A DNA stretch of 16,266 nucleotides from JADJPL01 sp049315745 (GTDB lineage: Bacteria > Bacteroidota > Bacteroidia > Chitinophagales > Saprospiraceae), in assembly GCA_049315745.1 (NCBI GenBank), contig JBMOJO010000067.1, positions 1 to 16,266 of the forward strand, read 5' to 3'. This document shows positions 1 through 7,313 of the stretch, one piece after another. Each line of letters opens with the position of its first letter. The first letter of the stretch is position 1. Made by a program: the position numbers and the translations under genes. The notes below the pieces were generated by a model, which had not been told where the DNA came from, made no database searches, and saw only the letters and a program-made list of their open reading frames with translations.

Positions 1-48
1 TGACCTGTCTCTCAAAATACAATTTGGCGTGAAGCGCCGTGAAAATCC
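1..48. other. Window edge, non-coding; short imperfect hairpin only
   Basis: These bases lie downstream of the leftward regulator gene. I see no open reading frame start or RNA gene. The only structure is a small GGCG/CGCC stem at 26-29 and 35-38 around a 5-nt loop, next to the stronger hairpin at 49-68. Together they may contribute to transcription termination of the regulator, but neither is followed by a strong T-run. Confidence 0.4.
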
Positions 49-68
49 GTAGAGCCGTGCGGCTCTAC
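49..68 (-). terminator. Perfect hairpin overlapping the regulator stop codon (possible terminator or palindromic repeat)
   Basis: GTAGAGCCG at 49-57 is the exact reverse complement of CGGCTCTAC at 60-68, giving an 8-9 bp stem with a 2-4 nt loop. The TAG stop of the minus-strand regulator (65-67) lies within the stem. Reading leftwards, the stem is followed by GGATTTTCAC, a weak T-tract, so it could be a poor intrinsic terminator. It could equally be one copy of a dispersed palindromic repeat; one copy in one window cannot decide. Confidence 0.45.
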
Positions 69-3000
69 TTAAAATCCGAAGGCGATTTGCCGAATCTTTC
101 TTTCATTATCCGGGCAAAATATTGGGTTGTTTTGAAGCCCACGGCATAGCAGACTTCTGCTACCGTTGAATAAACCCTCGCTTCGAGCAGTTGGCGCGCT
201 TTGTGGAGGCGTGCCTCGGTAATATATTGGTTGGGGGTAAGGCCGGTGTAGGTTTTAATTTTATAATGGATGGTGCGTTCCGAAGCGTTCATTTTAGTTG
301 CAAGCTGGAGGATAGAAAAGTTGGGGTCCCCCAGGTGTTGGTTGACGACTTCTTCGAGTTGTGACAGCCATACCTGGTCGTAACTTGGAAGCTTTGGGAT
401 ATCTTCTGCAGCGGGGTTTTCCGAGGAGAAAGCTTGCCGGGCCGAATATCTTTCGAGGAGCTTATGCATACGCACCAGGAGTTCCTCCTGAACAAAAGGC
501 TTGCAGAGGTAATCATCCACACCGAGGCGCAAGGCATGGAGGCGATCCTGGGGTTCGTTAAGGGCGGTAAGGAGGATGAACGGCATCGCCGGATGTGATG
601 CTTTTACCCTTTCGAGTAATTGGAAGCCATCCATTTCCGGCATCATGACATCGGAGAGTATGAGGTCGCAATGTTCGTTGTTCAGGAGATTGAGGGCGGA
701 ATGGCCATTGCTTGCCGCCAGGACGTGAAAATTCTGGTTTTCGAGGATATCCCGGATAAAATATGCCAGGTCGCGGTCATCTTCTACGAGCAGGACGGTA
801 TAAGGCATATCCTGGGCTCCGGCCGTTTGGTTTGAAGGCTGGTTTATGGCTGTATTGTCCGGGGCGGAGTAACCCTGTTCTGCAGGCGGGAGGCCGGATT
901 TGACAATTTTAGGGGTGACCGTCAGTGTAAAGGCGCTGCCGGATCCTTCTGCGCTCCTGGCCTCGAGGGATCCACCCAATAGTTGGGCATATTCCCTGCA
1001 GAGCGCCAGCCCAATTCCTGTGCCGCCCTGAACGGCTTTTGAGGGCGATTTGGACTGGAAATAGCGGTCGAAGATAAAAGGCAAATCCTCGGGAGAAATC
1101 CCCGCGCCGGTATCCGATACGGTAATTTTGAGCTTTTCCCCTTCTGATGAGGCCCTTATTTCGATAAGCCCTCCCTCAGGAGTGAATTTAATGGCATTGG
1201 ACAGGAGGTTGTTGATGATTTTTTCCCACTTTTTGTGATCTAACAGTAAGTTGAGGTCATTTGGGCATTCATAGTGTAAGACCAGCTTCGCACCGCGCCA
1301 GGCGGCATAGGTCTGGAAGGGCTCGATGAGGTCAGAGAGGAAGTTATGGAAATTGGCCGGCGATTCCTCGAGGATCAGGTTATTGTTTTCCATTTTTGAC
1401 AGGTCGAGGAGTTCCTCGACCATCTGGAGCAGCTTGTGGGCATTTTTCTTAATGGTATGCAGGAATTCCGCTTTCTTTTGTCCCTCTACTTCGCCGCTGA
1501 TGATTCGGTCGAGCGGGCCCAGGATTAGGGTGAGGGGGGTGCGGAGTTCGTGGGTGACATTGGCGAAGAAGCGGGATTTCATTTCGTCCAGCGCCTGTAA
1601 GGACCGGGCTTGTTCGGCGATGGTTTGTTTATCCGCTTCGATCTCCCGTGTTCTTTTGCGCACTTCTTTTTCGAGCTGGAGGTTGGCAGCGATAAGCCGG
1701 CGGTTGCGCCAGATGCCGGCCCCCCAGGCGATTGCGAGGGTGAGGAGGAAAAATCCGGCGACGAAAGGCCAGCGGAGATAGAAGGGTGCATTGACTTGAA
1801 TCGGTACTTCCAAATTTTTTTCCGACCATTCGGTTCCGCCGAAACCATACTTCACCTGGAGCTTGTTTTTTCCATAGGGCAGGTTCCCCAGACGTATTAC
1901 CGGAGATTTTTGTACGATCCACTCTTTTTGCAAGCCTTCGATTTTCCAGGCGTACTGCAGGCGTTCTGCATCGTTGTACAAGAGGGGCGATACCCGGATA
2001 TCGAGATAGGCATCGGTGGGCTCAAGGGAAAATTGGGCAATTTTTCTGCCGTACTTTACCTGGTCCTCGTAAATCCCTTTGCGCAGGTTGAATGCCCTGG
2101 CAGCCATGATGTAGAGTTGTTGTTCAGCATATTGAGGTGCCGGGACCTCTTCGGGATCAAACCAGGTTATGCCATTAATTCCCCCAAAAAACAGCCTCCC
2201 CCGCCCATCCTGATAATGGGATAAAGAATTGAACTCGTTGTCGGCAATCCCATCGCTTTTAAAAAAGGTTTGTACGCTTCCCGTGGAAGCATCCATACGC
2301 ATCAGCCCGAAATCGCTGGGCATCCAGAGATAACCTTTCTTGTCGGCATAAATGGCGTGGATGTTATTATTGGAAAGGCCACTATTTTTGTTGTATATTT
2401 TGGATTGATTGAGCCTGGGTTCCCAGTAAATCAACCCTGCCCCTTTGGTAGCGATCCACAAGGCCCCCTTGGAGTCTTCGTAAATATGCTGGAGCCGTTC
2501 ATAGCCCAATTGTGGGGAGGGCAGAAAGAATTTTTCCTTCACCTGTCCGTCCTGTCCCAGGAGAAAAAGCCCTTTGTTCGTACCCACCCACAGCCCTTGG
2601 GTATTTTCGTGAAAGGTTACGGCCTCCGTACCTTTCAAAGCAAAGTTACTGCTTTGTTTTGAAAGGGGGTCAATGCGAAGGACCCCGTTTTCGGTGCCGA
2701 CCAGCAATCCGAAACGGCGGCTTTTGAAGAAGGCAAAGACATCCGAGGTGGCTTTACCGGAAATTTCAAAACTTTGGCCCCGGTTTATTGAAACATATTG
2801 GATAGGCTTGTAATGCGCACCGATCCAGAATCCGTTTCCATCCTGCAGCATGGCAAGTCCAATGGTATTGTAAGAATGTTGAAAGGAACGCACACTTCCA
2901 TCGGCCAGGGTGATGGTTTTAGCACCTGAATAGGCATTGGCGTATAGTAATCCATCCGCTACCGCCATACCCCTTATAGAATGGGTGGGCAAATCTTCGG

Positions 3001-4066
3001 AGAGAAAGGTCCTGAATGGCAGGGGTTGTTTGAATTCCAGCTTATAGAGGCCGTTGGGGTTGCTGCACCAGATTGCATTGGACCGATCGAAGTAAAAAAT
3101 GTTGACAGTCTGTACATCGGGGAATTGCGCACTGAGGTCATAGACTCGCTGGTTTTTTAAATTATGGAGCCAAAATTTGCCTGCCCGGTTCTTAAGCAAC
3201 CAACCATACCGCAGGGATTTCTGGATTTCGTTCATCGGAACGAGGTCATTATTCCAATAGTTTTCCTCGTCAAAACTTCCTGGTGCGGCGTGGATTTTAC
3301 CGGATTTGTTGCTTAGTTGGTAAGCCTTAATTTGTTTAAGATCATCTGTGGATTTATAATAGACGCTTAAAGTGAGGTTTTGGTCTGGAGCTGCAACATA
3401 TATTTCATTATCGCGAAAAAAAAGGCTATCTGTAACCATACATTTTTCATCCAGTAGGGTTACCGCTTTTTTTTGCGGATGGATTACCCAAAAGCCATTT
3501 TTTGCGGGCACCCAGGTTAACCCGGCCTCAAGTTCGGGGCTTCGCCAATAAAGCTTTCTCCATCGCCCATCATACAAATACCCTTCTTCGTTGTTGCCAA
3601 TCCAGATATTGCTTCCCAGGTTGTAGAAAATGAGGTTTCCGGAATTCAAGGGGATTTCGATCGGCTTTTTTTCGCCCAGATATTCGTGTAGCGGGGTGGT
3701 GCGGTCGGTAAGGGGGTTAAAGACTTCCACATAGACCAGGTTGCTCCGGGTTTTGACCATCCAGATGTTGGCATGCACGTCTTGTGCAAGGCGCACGATC
3801 CTGCTCGCATTGGGCTGCCGGTTGGCACTGCCCACCAAATGGAATGTATGCCCGTCGAAGGTAAAGAGCCCGGCATTGGAAGCCAGCCACATCAGGCCCT
3901 TTTCGTCCTGGAGGTAGGCGTTGATGTTCCAGTCGGGGAGCCCATCTTTCTTATTCCAGTAGTAACGGGTCGGCGCCAGGGGCGACTGTGCATGGAGGGG
4001 TTGGCAGAAAAACCATAGGGATATGACACTGAGACAAAGGACAAGGAGTGGGGGAAATTTGCGCAT
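65..4066 (-). CDS. Hybrid two-component system sensor kinase/response regulator (one-component HTCS, AraC-type output)
   Basis: This 1333-residue protein senses a periplasmic signal and acts as its own transcription factor. Order seen: signal peptide (1-27, ending LHAQ); two-component-regulator propeller repeats over about 28-650 (for example WLASNAGLF, GLWVGTNKGLF, ALWIATKGAGL, YLWMPSDFGLM); a Y_Y_Y-type Ig-like domain about 685-760; one membrane helix about 766-786; coiled linker; HisKA with phospho-acceptor H839 in HELRTP; HATPase_c with N-box NNLLSNAIKF, G1 DTGAGIS (D985) and G2 GTGIGLAL; receiver with acidic E1095-D1096-D1097, phospho-acceptor D1139, T1167 and K1189; AraC-type helix-turn-helix about 1230-1333. 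All catalytic residues are present, so it looks functional. Length is typical of the family. Relatives usually control adjacent SusC/SusD polysaccharide loci. None is here, so I infer that it controls the divergent collar/giant operon. The ATG at 4064-4066 directly precedes the signal peptide; no Shine-Dalgarno is seen. Confidence 0.96.
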   Translation of the reverse strand: MRKFPPLLVLCLSVISLWFFCQPLHAQSPLAPTRYYWNKKDGLPDWNINAYLQDEKGLMWLASNAGLFTFDGHTFHLVGSANRQPNASRIVRLAQDVHANIWMVKTRSNLVYVEVFNPLTDRTTPLHEYLGEKKPIEIPLNSGNLIFYNLGSNIWIGNNEEGYLYDGRWRKLYWRSPELEAGLTWVPAKNGFWVIHPQKKAVTLLDEKCMVTDSLFFRDNEIYVAAPDQNLTLSVYYKSTDDLKQIKAYQLSNKSGKIHAAPGSFDEENYWNNDLVPMNEIQKSLRYGWLLKNRAGKFWLHNLKNQRVYDLSAQFPDVQTVNIFYFDRSNAIWCSNPNGLYKLEFKQPLPFRTFLSEDLPTHSIRGMAVADGLLYANAYSGAKTITLADGSVRSFQHSYNTIGLAMLQDGNGFWIGAHYKPIQYVSINRGQSFEISGKATSDVFAFFKSRRFGLLVGTENGVLRIDPLSKQSSNFALKGTEAVTFHENTQGLWVGTNKGLFLLGQDGQVKEKFFLPSPQLGYERLQHIYEDSKGALWIATKGAGLIYWEPRLNQSKIYNKNSGLSNNNIHAIYADKKGYLWMPSDFGLMRMDASTGSVQTFFKSDGIADNEFNSLSHYQDGRGRLFFGGINGITWFDPEEVPAPQYAEQQLYIMAARAFNLRKGIYEDQVKYGRKIAQFSLEPTDAYLDIRVSPLLYNDAERLQYAWKIEGLQKEWIVQKSPVIRLGNLPYGKNKLQVKYGFGGTEWSEKNLEVPIQVNAPFYLRWPFVAGFFLLTLAIAWGAGIWRNRRLIAANLQLEKEVRKRTREIEADKQTIAEQARSLQALDEMKSRFFANVTHELRTPLTLILGPLDRIISGEVEGQKKAEFLHTIKKNAHKLLQMVEELLDLSKMENNNLILEESPANFHNFLSDLIEPFQTYAAWRGAKLVLHYECPNDLNLLLDHKKWEKIINNLLSNAIKFTPEGGLIEIRASSEGEKLKITVSDTGAGISPEDLPFIFDRYFQSKSPSKAVQGGTGIGLALCREYAQLLGGSLEARSAEGSGSAFTLTVTPKIVKSGLPPAEQGYSAPDNTAINQPSNQTAGAQDMPYTVLLVEDDRDLAYFIRDILENQNFHVLAASNGHSALNLLNNEHCDLILSDVMMPEMDGFQLLERVKASHPAMPFILLTALNEPQDRLHALRLGVDDYLCKPFVQEELLVRMHKLLERYSARQAFSSENPAAEDIPKLPSYDQVWLSQLEEVVNQHLGDPNFSILQLATKMNASERTIHYKIKTYTGLTPNQYITEARLHKARQLLEARVYSTVAEVCYAVGFKTTQYFARIMKERFGKSPSDFK

Positions 4067-4119
4067 TGGTAGAATTGAAAAATATAAGTGGTTAGATTAC
4101 GAATTTATAAATATTACAG

Positions 4120-4127
4120 AAAAGCTA
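4120..4127 (-). promoter_or_regulatory. Candidate -7 element for the regulator gene
   Basis: On the minus strand this reads TAGCTTTT, matching the Bacteroidota -7 consensus TAnnTTTG at 7 of 8 positions. It would give a leader of roughly 45-50 nt before the ATG at 4066. No TTG is seen at the expected -33 spacing, so this is a weak call. Confidence 0.25.
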
Positions 4128-4155
4128 TAGGATGAAAAGGTCTTTTTATCACAGC

Positions 4156-4309
4156 TTGCAGTTTAATCATGTACGATTTGCAGGTTTGTTATGGTTGTTG
4201 CCGGAATGGTTGGGGTAATTGCTTCCGACGATTTTGGCGCCTTTCGCATTTTGCAGTTTTCAATCCACTTATTGCAGAGTTATTTTCACGTCGCATAGCA
4301 CTTTTGCAA
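4156..4309 (+). repeat. Five helically phased TTGCA(G/A) direct repeats, putative operator
   Basis: TTGCAG occurs at 4156-4161, 4178-4183, 4251-4256 and 4272-4277, and TTGCAA at 4304-4309, all in the same orientation. Two of the four TTGCAG copies run on as GTTT or TTTT (TTGCAGGTTT, TTGCAGTTTT), and the first as TTTA. Start-to-start distances are 22, 73, 21 and 32 bp, close to 2, 7, 2 and 3 turns of B-DNA, so all copies face one side of the helix. The last copy lies inside the palindrome TTTTGCAAAA (4302-4311), just upstream of the first collar gene. AraC-family output domains commonly bind direct repeats spaced by whole turns, which makes the adjacent hybrid regulator the natural candidate binder. 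That assignment is inference. Confidence 0.5.
4299..4306 (+). promoter_or_regulatory. Candidate -7 element for the collar operon
   Basis: CACTTTTG matches TAnnTTTG at 7 of 8 positions. The nearest upstream TTG (4272-4274) leaves 24 bp between the elements, slightly long. The leader would be only about 10 nt. It overlaps the fifth TTGCA copy, so a bound regulator would contact or block it. Weak evidence. Confidence 0.2.
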
Positions 4310-4322
4310 AAACAACAGCACT

Positions 4323-5252
4323 ATGCGATCTTTAGTCTTCACCTTTATCCTTTTTGCGGGTTTCCTTCCGCGACTCTGTGCGCAGTCGCAGCCTCCGATG
4401 AGCATCCAGGGGACTTTAAAAAATTCCGATGGCACATCAGTGGCCGATGGCAGGTACAACTTTACGTTCAGGTTATATACCGCTTCGGGCGGCGGCACGG
4501 CGATCTGGACAGAGACCCAAAACAATATCCCCGTGCGCGGCGGGGTTTATAGCGCACAGTTGGGGAATATAGTCCCCATTAACATTGCCTTTACAGAGAA
4601 TATGTTTCTCGGCACTACGGTGGGCACAGGGGCCGAGCTGCTTCCCCGCACCCGTCTGACCTCCTCTCCTTATGCGTTGTATGCGTTCAAATTGGGCAAT
4701 GCGATACCGATTGGTTTCGTAATGCCTTTTGCAGGGGCATTGGACAAGGTACCTACGGGCTGGATGCTCTGCGATGGGCGTGCACTGAAGAGTACGGAGT
4801 ATGCCGAGCTGTTTTCGGCAATCGGCCCGATCTGGGGCAATGGTTCCACAGGCGCCGGCGCCGGAGCAGGGACGGATTTCAACCTGCCGGATTTGCGCGG
4901 CGAATTTGTGAGGGGCACAAGCGCAGGGGCGAATGCCGGGGCACAGCAGGCATCGGCAACTGCCCGTCCTACAAACCCTTTTACCGTTGCTGTCGATACA
5001 GCGGGCAGTCATACCCACACCCTCAGTAGTCTTATTGCCCAAGGTCGCGTAGATGGTGGAAATAACGCCAGGTGGCCCTGGAATGCGAACGGCTGGTATT
5101 CAGGTGGCAGGACACCCACCTACCAGATTCGGAATTATCAATTTCCAATCACTGGGTTGCACACGCATACGGTGCCGCAACTGACCGGGGGCGACAAGGA
5201 GACGAGGCCGCGGAACATCGCGATGGGATATCTGATAAAGGTCAAAGACTGA
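4323..5252 (+). CDS. Secreted tail-collar domain protein, paralog 1
   Basis: This 309-residue exported protein has three parts. A signal peptide (1-20, cleaved near LCA/QS) is followed by an all-beta N-terminal domain (about 25-122) carrying QGTLKNSDGT, WTETQNN, GGVYSAQLG and LLPRTRLTSSPYALYA. That domain is shared by many exported Bacteroidota proteins. Next is a phage tail-collar domain (128-198) with GWMLCDGRALKS, GTDFNLPDLRG and FVRG. The C-terminal part carries two His-X-His motifs (H230/H232 and H280/H282) and ends TGGDKETRPRN. In phage T4 short and long tail fibres, His-X-His motifs bind Zn or Fe along a trimer axis. By analogy I infer a metal-bound trimeric tip, not proven here. RLC is not a lipobox. 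No T9SS sorting domain is present. It is the first gene of a probable operon, and the ATG follows an A-rich leader without Shine-Dalgarno. Databases often name this family 'tail fiber' or 'microcystin-dependent' protein; no phage context exists here. Confidence 0.92.
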   Translation: MRSLVFTFILFAGFLPRLCAQSQPPMSIQGTLKNSDGTSVADGRYNFTFRLYTASGGGTAIWTETQNNIPVRGGVYSAQLGNIVPINIAFTENMFLGTTVGTGAELLPRTRLTSSPYALYAFKLGNAIPIGFVMPFAGALDKVPTGWMLCDGRALKSTEYAELFSAIGPIWGNGSTGAGAGAGTDFNLPDLRGEFVRGTSAGANAGAQQASATARPTNPFTVAVDTAGSHTHTLSSLIAQGRVDGGNNARWPWNANGWYSGGRTPTYQIRNYQFPITGLHTHTVPQLTGGDKETRPRNIAMGYLIKVKD

Positions 5253-5294
5253 AATCAAATAAATTCGACAATCATTACCGATAAAAGTCAAAAT

Positions 5295-6221
5295 ATGGCT
5301 ATGAAAAATATACTCAAAATAAGCAGTTTATTGTGGTGCTTTGCCCTTGGGGTTCCGGCAGCAAGTGCCCAAGAGCTCCCCGTAGTGATTCAGGGCGTAT
5401 TGAAAAATGCCGATGGTACGGCCTTTGCGAACGGTACCTACTCCCTCACGTTCAAACTATATCTTTCCTCCGAAGGGGACGCTACACCGATTTGGTCGGA
5501 AACCCAAAATAACGTGCGGGTGGACGCAGGGATATACAGTGTGGCTTTAGGTGCGGTAGAGCCTATACGATTACTGTTTGACAAGCCCTATTTCCTCGGT
5601 GTTTCGATTGGGGATTCCCCGGAGCTCCTTCCGCGGTCGGAATTGACAGCGGCCCCATCGGCGCTCTTTGCCACCAGGGGCGGAGGCGGGGTAGAATCTG
5701 GCCAGATCATCCCTTTCGCGGGTTATTTCAATAAAATACCCTTCGGTTGGCTCCCCTGTGACGGACGGGCGCTGAAGAGCAGCGAGTATCCCACCCTCTT
5801 TGCTGTGATCGGAACGATTTACGGCAATGGCACCACAGGTACGGGAGCGGGTAACGGCACCGACTTCAACCTTCCCGATTTCAGCAATCAGTTTTTGAGG
5901 GGGGTCAATGACGACCGCCTGCCGAATTATCAGCGCGATTTAAATTCCAAAGAGGGTTTTTTGACTGGACTGCCAAAAAAGCCATTCGTGGGTACGTCCA
6001 CTACCGATGGAGCGCATAATCATAGTGCCACCACCTATCGATGGCCCTACAAAAGTGATCGCAAGGCCAGCTGGCCTGGGGGCTCCCTGATTTCGGGCAC
6101 GCTAAGTGCCGCTGGCGTAAGTACCGCAGGTTCGCACGGTCATTCGGCATCAATAACTGGTGGAGGGGATCTTGAGACCCGCCCAAGGAACCGGGCGCTC
6201 ATTTTCTGTATCAAGATTTGA
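5295..6221 (+). CDS. Secreted tail-collar domain protein, paralog 2
   Basis: This 308-residue protein has the same architecture as its upstream neighbour, from which it is separated by 42 nt. Its signal peptide (about 1-25) ends ASAQE. The N-terminal beta domain carries QGVLKNADGT, WSETQNN, GIYSVALG and LLPRSELTAAPSAL. The collar domain has GWLPCDGRALKS, GTDFNLPDF and FLRG. It has two His-X-His motifs, AHNHS (H241/H243) and SHGHS (H281/H283), and the ending TGGGDLETRPRN. Between them is RWPY, matching RWPW in paralog 1. The stretch between FLRG and the first HxH is the least similar to the others, as expected if this part is the variable ligand-facing region. The start could also be the ATG two codons later (5301), which fits a signal peptide equally well. 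Likely role: secreted fibre-tip or adhesin subunit (inference). Confidence 0.9.
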   Translation: MAMKNILKISSLLWCFALGVPAASAQELPVVIQGVLKNADGTAFANGTYSLTFKLYLSSEGDATPIWSETQNNVRVDAGIYSVALGAVEPIRLLFDKPYFLGVSIGDSPELLPRSELTAAPSALFATRGGGGVESGQIIPFAGYFNKIPFGWLPCDGRALKSSEYPTLFAVIGTIYGNGTTGTGAGNGTDFNLPDFSNQFLRGVNDDRLPNYQRDLNSKEGFLTGLPKKPFVGTSTTDGAHNHSATTYRWPYKSDRKASWPGGSLISGTLSAAGVSTAGSHGHSASITGGGDLETRPRNRALIFCIKI

Positions 6222-6304
6222 GCAGCTCATGCCGGATTAATTTCAAATTGGCATTTCGCGGGAATACATACCCTGAAATGTATAATAATGATAAATATAA
6301 CATT

Positions 6305-7261
6305 ATGAACGATATGTTTAGATATGTCCTATTGATTGCCGGAGCCTTGTCCTTCGGCCTTCCCAGCACCTGGGCGCAGGATATTCCCATCAGTGTCCAG
6401 GGCGTGGTGCGGAATTCAGATGGTTCGGTATTTCCCAATGGCAACTACACCCTGAAATTCAGGATTTATAAGTCCCTAACGGGTGGGTCTGCAATCTGGA
6501 CGGAAGAACAAAAAGATATCCCTATAGCAGGCGGGGTATATAGTGCGCTGCTCGGCAACGTCACCCCGCTAAATATTGCCTTCAACCAGGATTTATACCT
6601 GGGCGTGTCAGTTGACGGGGGCACGGAGCTGAACCCGAGGGCGCGTTTCACCGCTGCCTCTGCCGCGCGCTATGCCTTCCGCTCCCCGACCGGGGCGCCG
6701 GTCGGGTTGATTACAGTTTTTGGAGGGCCTAAGGTACAGATACCGGATGGCTGGCTGTATTGCGATGGGCGCGCGCTGAAAAGCGCAGATTTTCCGAGCC
6801 TGTTCGCTGTAATTGGCACTACCTATGGAAACGGTTCTTCAGGCCTGGGGTCAGGTGGTGGTACGGATTTTAACCTCCCTGACCTGCGCAGTGAGTTTAT
6901 ACGCGGGGTAGATGCCGGAAGGGGGGTTGATTCCAGCCGGACCGTCGGTTCTATTCAGGATTGGTCCACCGCTGTCCCCTCGGCCGGCAGCCAGTATATT
7001 TTTTCCCTGGTCTTTGATGGTTTCCACTTCCATATCTTAGATAAAATCGTAAATAGAAATACCGGGGAACCGATTGGGGCGGAAGATAGCAGTGGTTATG
7101 TAAGCGGTGCCTCTTATTGGAATGACTTCCAAACGGGAGGGTTGGGATCACTTGGTGTAAATTTGAGTGGGAGCCACAGCCACAAGGTAACTATCACCGG
7201 TGGAGGGGATGCAGAAACCCGACCGGTTAACACAGCGGTTCATTTTTTCATCAAATTTTGA
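6305..7261 (+). CDS. Secreted tail-collar domain protein, paralog 3
   Basis: I chose the ATG at 6305 (318 residues) because it places a normal signal peptide at the N-terminus (MNDMFRYVLL, cleaved near TWAQD). ATG 6314 is also possible. The open frame extends back to a TTG at 6218, but the extra residues are charged, would bury the signal peptide and overlap the previous stop. Domains follow the other paralogs: QGVVRNSDGS, WTEEQKD, GGVYSALLG and LNPRARFTAASAARYA, then the collar domain with GWLYCDGRALKS, GTDFNLPDLRS and FIRG. Two His-X-His motifs follow, FHFH (H241/H243) and SHSH (H291/H293), then the ending TGGGDAETRPVN. It lacks the RWPW/Y motif of the other two, and its variable region differs most. 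It is separated by 83 nt from the gene before and 52 nt from the giant gene after, so it is probably cotranscribed. Confidence 0.88.
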   Translation: MNDMFRYVLLIAGALSFGLPSTWAQDIPISVQGVVRNSDGSVFPNGNYTLKFRIYKSLTGGSAIWTEEQKDIPIAGGVYSALLGNVTPLNIAFNQDLYLGVSVDGGTELNPRARFTAASAARYAFRSPTGAPVGLITVFGGPKVQIPDGWLYCDGRALKSADFPSLFAVIGTTYGNGSSGLGSGGGTDFNLPDLRSEFIRGVDAGRGVDSSRTVGSIQDWSTAVPSAGSQYIFSLVFDGFHFHILDKIVNRNTGEPIGAEDSSGYVSGASYWNDFQTGGLGSLGVNLSGSHSHKVTITGGGDAETRPVNTAVHFFIKF

Positions 7262-7313
7262 AAGCAAATTATTTGCCCAAACCCTGCATTTCGAATAATA
7301 AAGCATTCTATCC

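Larger units (their letters stand above)
4067..4322. promoter_or_regulatory. Divergent intergenic control region
   Basis: This 256-bp gap separates the leftward regulator from the rightward collar operon and must hold promoters for both. It is visibly richer in A/T than the flanking genes. I find no exact Bacteroidota promoter (TTG, about 20 bp, TAnnTTTG) on either strand. The closest -7 matches are TAGCTTTT on the minus strand (4127-4120) and CACTTTTG on the plus strand (4299-4306), both 7 of 8 and both without a well-spaced -33 TTG. The region contains the phased TTGCA repeats listed separately. Translation of both genes starts without a recognisable Shine-Dalgarno sequence. Confidence 0.7.

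Noticed and set aside
1610..2224. 204-residue plus-strand open frame inside the hybrid regulator gene
   Set aside because: It is antisense to the Y_Y_Y and membrane-helix region. The hydrophobic stretches mirror the coding strand and no family is recognisable.
4171..4180. TACGATTTG as a -7 promoter element
   Set aside because: It has one base too many between TA and TTTG (TAnnnTTTG) and no suitably placed TTG upstream.
4368..4388. Lipoprotein signal (Cys in PRLCAQ) in the first collar protein
   Set aside because: The residues before Cys (P-R-L) do not match a lipobox, and the A-Q cleavage site matches the signal peptides of the neighbouring proteins.
4473..5042. 189-residue minus-strand open frame inside the first collar gene
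   Set aside because: It is antisense to the collar domain, with many scattered Cys and Arg residues and no domain.
6218..6304. TTG start giving paralog 3 a 29-residue N-terminal extension
   Set aside because: It would bury the signal peptide and overlap the previous stop codon. ATG 6305 gives the same architecture as the other paralogs.
4323..7261. Prophage or phage-tail remnant
   Set aside because: The collar proteins have Sec signal peptides and an N-terminal domain typical of exported bacterial proteins. There are no other phage genes, integrase or attachment sites in the window.
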